From JBHHZI01 sp046757965 (lineage in GTDB: Bacteria > Acidobacteriota > Polarisedimenticolia > SMYD01): a stretch of DNA of 25,270 nucleotides. How positions within the stretch are numbered: position 1 is the stretch's first letter; each line of letters starts with the position of its first letter. Positions 22,261-25,270 of the stretch are shown here, one piece after another. The DNA is taken from contig JBHHZI010000032.1 in the NCBI GenBank assembly GCA_046757965.1, positions 1 through 25,270 of the forward strand, in the 5' to 3' direction. Position numbers and translations under genes: made by a program. Under the pieces are notes generated by a model. The model saw only the letters and a program-made list of their open reading frames with translations, did no database searches and was not told the origin of the DNA.

Positions 22261-22907
22261 CTCCACAGAATCATCAACAGGAACAGTCCAAGCCAGAGAA
22301 TACCGAGAAAGTGCCAGATCACGCTGGCGGCACGCACCATCGACTCCCGCGACACGTCAATCCAGCCGGTCACCGGCCAGACCGAGGCCGCGATCAGGCC
22401 GGTGATCCCCAGGACGAGATGGACCGCGTGAATGGCACTGAGCACGTAGAAGAACGACCCATACGGTGTGTCGCCGACGCCAATCCCGGCATCGAGCAGC
22501 TGGCGCCAGGCGACGATCTGCCCGACGAGAAACATCGTTCCGATCGCTGCCGCGACCAGGATCCAGCCACGCATGCTCCGCCCTGCCCGCACACCGCGCC
22601 GCGCCCTCTCGAGAATGGCGCTGCTGACCAGAAGCATCGCCGTGTTCACCCAGAGAATGTCCGGAAGGGGTACCGGCACCCAGTCTCCACCACCCAGGCC
22701 GCGACGCACGATGTAGGCGCTGATCAGCGAGAGGAACAGCATCAGCGTGGGAACGAGGGCCGTCCAGGCGCCGATCATCACCACCGTCCCCTCGGGGAGG
22801 CGACGGCGCGCGCCGTCTCCGCCACCGCGGAAACTCAGAACATCACCACCGCCGAGCCGCCGGGTGGGAGGAACTTGCTTCCAGGTCGCGCGGGCCGTGG
22901 AGACCAC
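22257..22907 (-). CDS. Second, divergent cytochrome c oxidase subunit III
   Basis: This is a 216-residue membrane protein with a 40-residue polar N-terminus rich in Arg and Gly, then about five helices. The subunit III pattern is recognisable: L-F-L-S-L-I-S-A-Y-I-V-R-R in the first helix, F-Y-V-L-S-A-I-H-A-V-H-L-V-L-G-I-T-G-L, and A-S-V-I-W-H-F-L-G-I-L-W-L-G-L-F. It lacks the canonical E of the middle helix seen in ctaE (H-A-N-E-W), having Q-I-V-A-W-R-Q-L-L instead. The GTG start has GAGGG 5 bases upstream, within the end of ctaD. Its stop overlaps ctaE. It may form part of the same complex or replace ctaE under some condition. Confidence 0.88.
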   Translation of the reverse strand: MVSTARATWKQVPPTRRLGGGDVLSFRGGGDGARRRLPEGTVVMIGAWTALVPTLMLFLSLISAYIVRRGLGGGDWVPVPLPDILWVNTAMLLVSSAILERARRGVRAGRSMRGWILVAAAIGTMFLVGQIVAWRQLLDAGIGVGDTPYGSFFYVLSAIHAVHLVLGITGLIAASVWPVTGWIDVSRESMVRAASVIWHFLGILWLGLFLLMILWR

Positions 22908-22915
22908 TCGATCCC

Positions 22916-24697
22916 TCAGTGTCCCGCCGGCATGGCCGAGGGGTCATCCGTCTGCATGACGTAGTCCCGGGCCGCTCCCGGAACGGCGTACTCGTACGCC
23001 CCGTGGTGAACCTCGGGAATCTGGCCGGCAAAGTTGTCGTGGGGTGGCGGCGACGGGACGGTCCACTCGAGGGTCGTGCATTCCCAGGGATTCACCGGCG
23101 CCTTCTTGCCGCGGAAGAGACTCCAGAAGACATTGACAGCGAACAGGATCTGGGCACCGACGGTGATGATGGCGGCCCATGTGATGACCCGGTGGGTCGG
23201 GAGGGTTTCGGCCAGATACCTGTAGAGCGACGGGTCATAGTAGCGGCGCGGATGGCCTGCCATGCCCATGGAATGCATCGGCATGAAGATCGCGTAGACG
23301 CCCACGAGCGTGATGAAGAAATGAATCCTGGACAGCGTCTCGTTCATCATCCGACCGAACATCTTTGGAAACCAGAAGGTCGTGGCGGCAAACATCCCGA
23401 ATATCGCCGCGACTCCCATGATCAGATGGAAGTGCCCGACAACGAAATAGGTGTCATGGAGAAAAAAGTCGACCGACGTCTGACCCAGGAAGATTCCTCC
23501 CAGACCACCTGACACGAAGAGAGAGACGAATCCGAGAGCGTAGAGCATCGGGGAATGGAAGCGGATCTTCGCCCCCCAGAGCGTGCCGAGCCAGTTGAAG
23601 GTCTTGATGGCGGACGGCACGCCGATGGTGAGTGTCACCACGCTGAACGCCACCGCGGTGTACGGGCTCATTCCACTCATGAACATGTGGTGTCCCCACA
23701 CGAAGAAACCCAGCAAGCCGATGGCGAAGATGGCGTAGACCATGGCCCGGTAGCCGAAGATCGGCTTGCGGGAGAACGTCGCCAGGATCTGGCTGGCGGC
23801 TCCCATGCCGGGCAGGATGGCGATGTAGACCTCGGGATGGCCGAAGAACCAGAACATGTGCTGCCAGAGGATCGGCGAGCCGCCATGATGGTCGATCACC
23901 TGCCCGGCCACGACGAGACCGGTGGGCACGAAGAAGCTGGTGCCGCCGATGCGATCCATCAGGAGGAGAACGCCACCGCCGAGCAGCACGGGGAACGCGA
24001 GCAAGGAGATGATGGCGGTGGTGAACCATGCCCACACGGTGAGGGGCATTCTCATCAGGGTCATCCCCTTCGCCCGCAGGGCCAGCGTCGTCGCAATGAA
24101 GTTCAACGCTCCGAGGAGAGACGCGACGCAGAACAGGGCGATGCTGGCGATCCACAGGTTCATCCCGGCGCCCTGTCCGGGCCCCGCCACTTCACCGAGA
24201 GCGGAGAGGGGCGTGTAGGCCGTCCAGCCGCCCAGCGGGGCGCCTCCTTCCACGAAGAACGCCGCCATGAGGGTCATGAAGCCGGCCAACGTCGTCCAGA
24301 ACGACAGCATGTTCAGGCGCGGGAACGCCATGTCCAGCGCCCCGATCTGGATGGGGAGGAGATAGTTGCCGAACCCACCCTGAGGCGCGGTGGTCAGGAC
24401 GAAGAACACCATCATCGTGCCGTGCATCGTCACGAGGGTGAGGTAGAAATCGGGGCTCGCCAGGCGGGCGGCCATGTCGTCACTGAAGAATCGCTGGTAG
24501 AACGGGAACATCAGGTCAGGGAAGGCCAGCTGCGCCCTCATCATCAGCGACAGCGCCATGCCGATGAACACCGAGAAGAAGGCGAGGAACAGATACTGCA
24601 TGCCGATCACCTTGTGATCGACACTGAAGATCCACCGCCGGATGAATCCGCGGGGCGCCTCGTGCACCACGGCATGGGGCGACGTCTGAGTGGCCAT
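22916..24697 (-). CDS. ctaD: Cytochrome c oxidase subunit I (aa3/A-type)
   Basis: This 593-residue catalytic subunit reduces O2 and pumps protons across the inner membrane. Ligands are visible: His92 (M-H-G, heme a), His287 and Tyr291 in F-G-H-P-E-V-Y (CuB and the cross-linked Tyr), His336-His337 (W-G-H-H-M-F, CuB), and His422 (heme a3) and His424 (heme a) in V-G-H-F-H. Glu289 in H-P-E-V places it in the A1-type group. D-channel Asp122 and Asn129 (L-D-M-A-F-P-R-L-N) and K-channel Lys365 (P-S-A-I-K) are present, with Ser362 where Thr is common. About twelve helices and a C-terminal extension ending M-P-A-G-H follow. The ATG has AGGA 6 bases upstream. It lies 53 bases after ctaC. Confidence 0.98.
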   Translation of the reverse strand: MATQTSPHAVVHEAPRGFIRRWIFSVDHKVIGMQYLFLAFFSVFIGMALSLMMRAQLAFPDLMFPFYQRFFSDDMAARLASPDFYLTLVTMHGTMMVFFVLTTAPQGGFGNYLLPIQIGALDMAFPRLNMLSFWTTLAGFMTLMAAFFVEGGAPLGGWTAYTPLSALGEVAGPGQGAGMNLWIASIALFCVASLLGALNFIATTLALRAKGMTLMRMPLTVWAWFTTAIISLLAFPVLLGGGVLLLMDRIGGTSFFVPTGLVVAGQVIDHHGGSPILWQHMFWFFGHPEVYIAILPGMGAASQILATFSRKPIFGYRAMVYAIFAIGLLGFFVWGHHMFMSGMSPYTAVAFSVVTLTIGVPSAIKTFNWLGTLWGAKIRFHSPMLYALGFVSLFVSGGLGGIFLGQTSVDFFLHDTYFVVGHFHLIMGVAAIFGMFAATTFWFPKMFGRMMNETLSRIHFFITLVGVYAIFMPMHSMGMAGHPRRYYDPSLYRYLAETLPTHRVITWAAIITVGAQILFAVNVFWSLFRGKKAPVNPWECTTLEWTVPSPPPHDNFAGQIPEVHHGAYEYAVPGAARDYVMQTDDPSAMPAGH

Positions 24698-24750
24698 AAT
24701 GTTCCTGTCTCCGGTGGTCCGCGCTCAACGATCCCGCGGCTTTCGACGCA

Positions 24751-25270
24751 TCATTCCCCGGCCTGTCGTTCGGCCTGTCGTTCGGCCTGCCAGGTCTCGT
24801 AGGTCGCGTCGTCAACGATCTTCATCACACCGCGCATCCGATAGTGCCCGAGACCACACAGCTCCGCACAGGCGATCTCGTACTCGCCGGTCACATACGG
24901 CGTGAACCGGAGCGGCACGGAGAGACCCGGTACGGCATCTTGCTTGATGCGCAGTCCCGCGACGAAGAAATCATGGAGGACGTCCTTCGATCGCAGGATG
25001 AGCTCGATAGGTCGGTTGACCGGCACGACCAGCTCGTTCTGGAGAATGAAGTCGTCCAGCCCCGCCGGGTCCTCCGGGTCGATGCCGACCGTGTTCCCGA
25101 CGGTCTCGTACAGCGACGGCGAGGTCCGCCCGAATGCTCCGTCCGGTCCGGGGTAGCGCATGTTCCACAGGAACTGCTCCCCCGTCACCTCGATCCGGAT
25201 GGCGTCCGGGTCCGATCCGGACAGGTGGACATCCGCCCACACCATCTGTCCCATGATCGCCAGGGTGACG
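24751..25270 (-). CDS. ctaC: Cytochrome c oxidase subunit II, CuA domain (5' end outside window)
   Basis: Subunit II accepts electrons from a soluble or tethered carrier at its CuA centre. The window holds only the C-terminal 172 residues, from the end of the membrane hairpin (V-T-L-A-I) onward. The cupredoxin fold shows E-V-T-G-E-Q-F-L-W-N-M-R-Y-P-G, a first His ligand in K-D-V-L-H-D-F-F, and the CuA cluster C-A-E-L-C-G-L-G-H-Y-R-M-R-G (C-x3-C-x3-H-x2-M). All ligands are intact. There is no fused cytochrome c domain, so a separate electron donor is needed. The C-terminus ends in repeated Q-A-E-R units from a 12-base DNA repeat. The start lies beyond 25270. Confidence 0.96.
   Translation of the reverse strand, partial: VTLAIMGQMVWADVHLSGSDPDAIRIEVTGEQFLWNMRYPGPDGAFGRTSPSLYETVGNTVGIDPEDPAGLDDFILQNELVVPVNRPIELILRSKDVLHDFFVAGLRIKQDAVPGLSVPLRFTPYVTGEYEIACAELCGLGHYRMRGVMKIVDDATYETWQAERQAERQAGE
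24760..24789. repeat. 12-base tandem repeat at the 3' end of ctaC
   Basis: GGCCTGTCGTTC occurs twice in full and half again. It is in frame and encodes Q-A-E-R repeats at the very end of subunit II. In-frame copy changes would lengthen the tail by four residues without breaking the gene. Confidence 0.8.

Noticed and set aside
1..25270. CRISPR arrays, insertion sequences, integrases, or phage genes.
   Set aside because: No regularly spaced repeats, transposase or integrase motifs were seen on either strand.

Overview
The window is GC-rich, densely packed bacterial chromosome. It holds about 26 protein genes and one tRNA, with no insertion sequence, phage gene or CRISPR array that I could see. 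The combination of CarD, an RqcH/NFACT protein, Lon with Hsp20, NrdR and an aa3-type cytochrome oxidase with COX15-type heme A synthase fits an aerobic, Gram-negative-type bacterium. Acidobacteriota or a neighbouring deep phylum is my guess, but no marker here fixes the phylum.

Minus strand, 1-6445: a run in transcript order flippase-like membrane protein, nrdR, hsp20, lon, thiL, ECF sigma factor and probably the start of a zinc-finger anti-sigma gene cut by the window edge. Several junctions are 4-base start/stop overlaps. A plausible promoter lies at 6505-6533. Minus strand, 6623-10401: carD, an rqcH-like NFACT gene and a methyl-accepting chemotaxis-type receptor, with an extended -10 promoter before carD. 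A tRNA-Leu(CAA) on the plus strand sits in the divergent gap.

Plus strand, 10757-15895: a cytochrome-oxidase biogenesis cluster. It has a cupredoxin-like lipoprotein, a 71-residue two-helix protein resembling the COX2 membrane hairpin, ctaA, ctaB, an ABC-2 type exporter (ATPase and permease) and a DUF420 protein. From the 71-residue protein onward every junction is a 4-base overlap. It is followed by ogt and by a tungstate importer, tupB-tupC-tupA (16476-18783).

Minus strand, 25270-18837: the structural oxidase operon, ctaC (cut by the window edge), ctaD, two tandem subunit III genes, ctaF and a small CxxC membrane protein. Downstream, with its own good promoter, is an OPT-family transporter whose C-terminus is frameshifted.

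Taken together, the two oxidase clusters point towards each other across the tup and OPT genes. One makes heme A and probably supplies assembly and electron-transfer factors; the other makes the enzyme. The least explained parts are the COX2-like hairpin protein, the ABC exporter locked into the heme A operon and the CxxC protein ending the structural operon.
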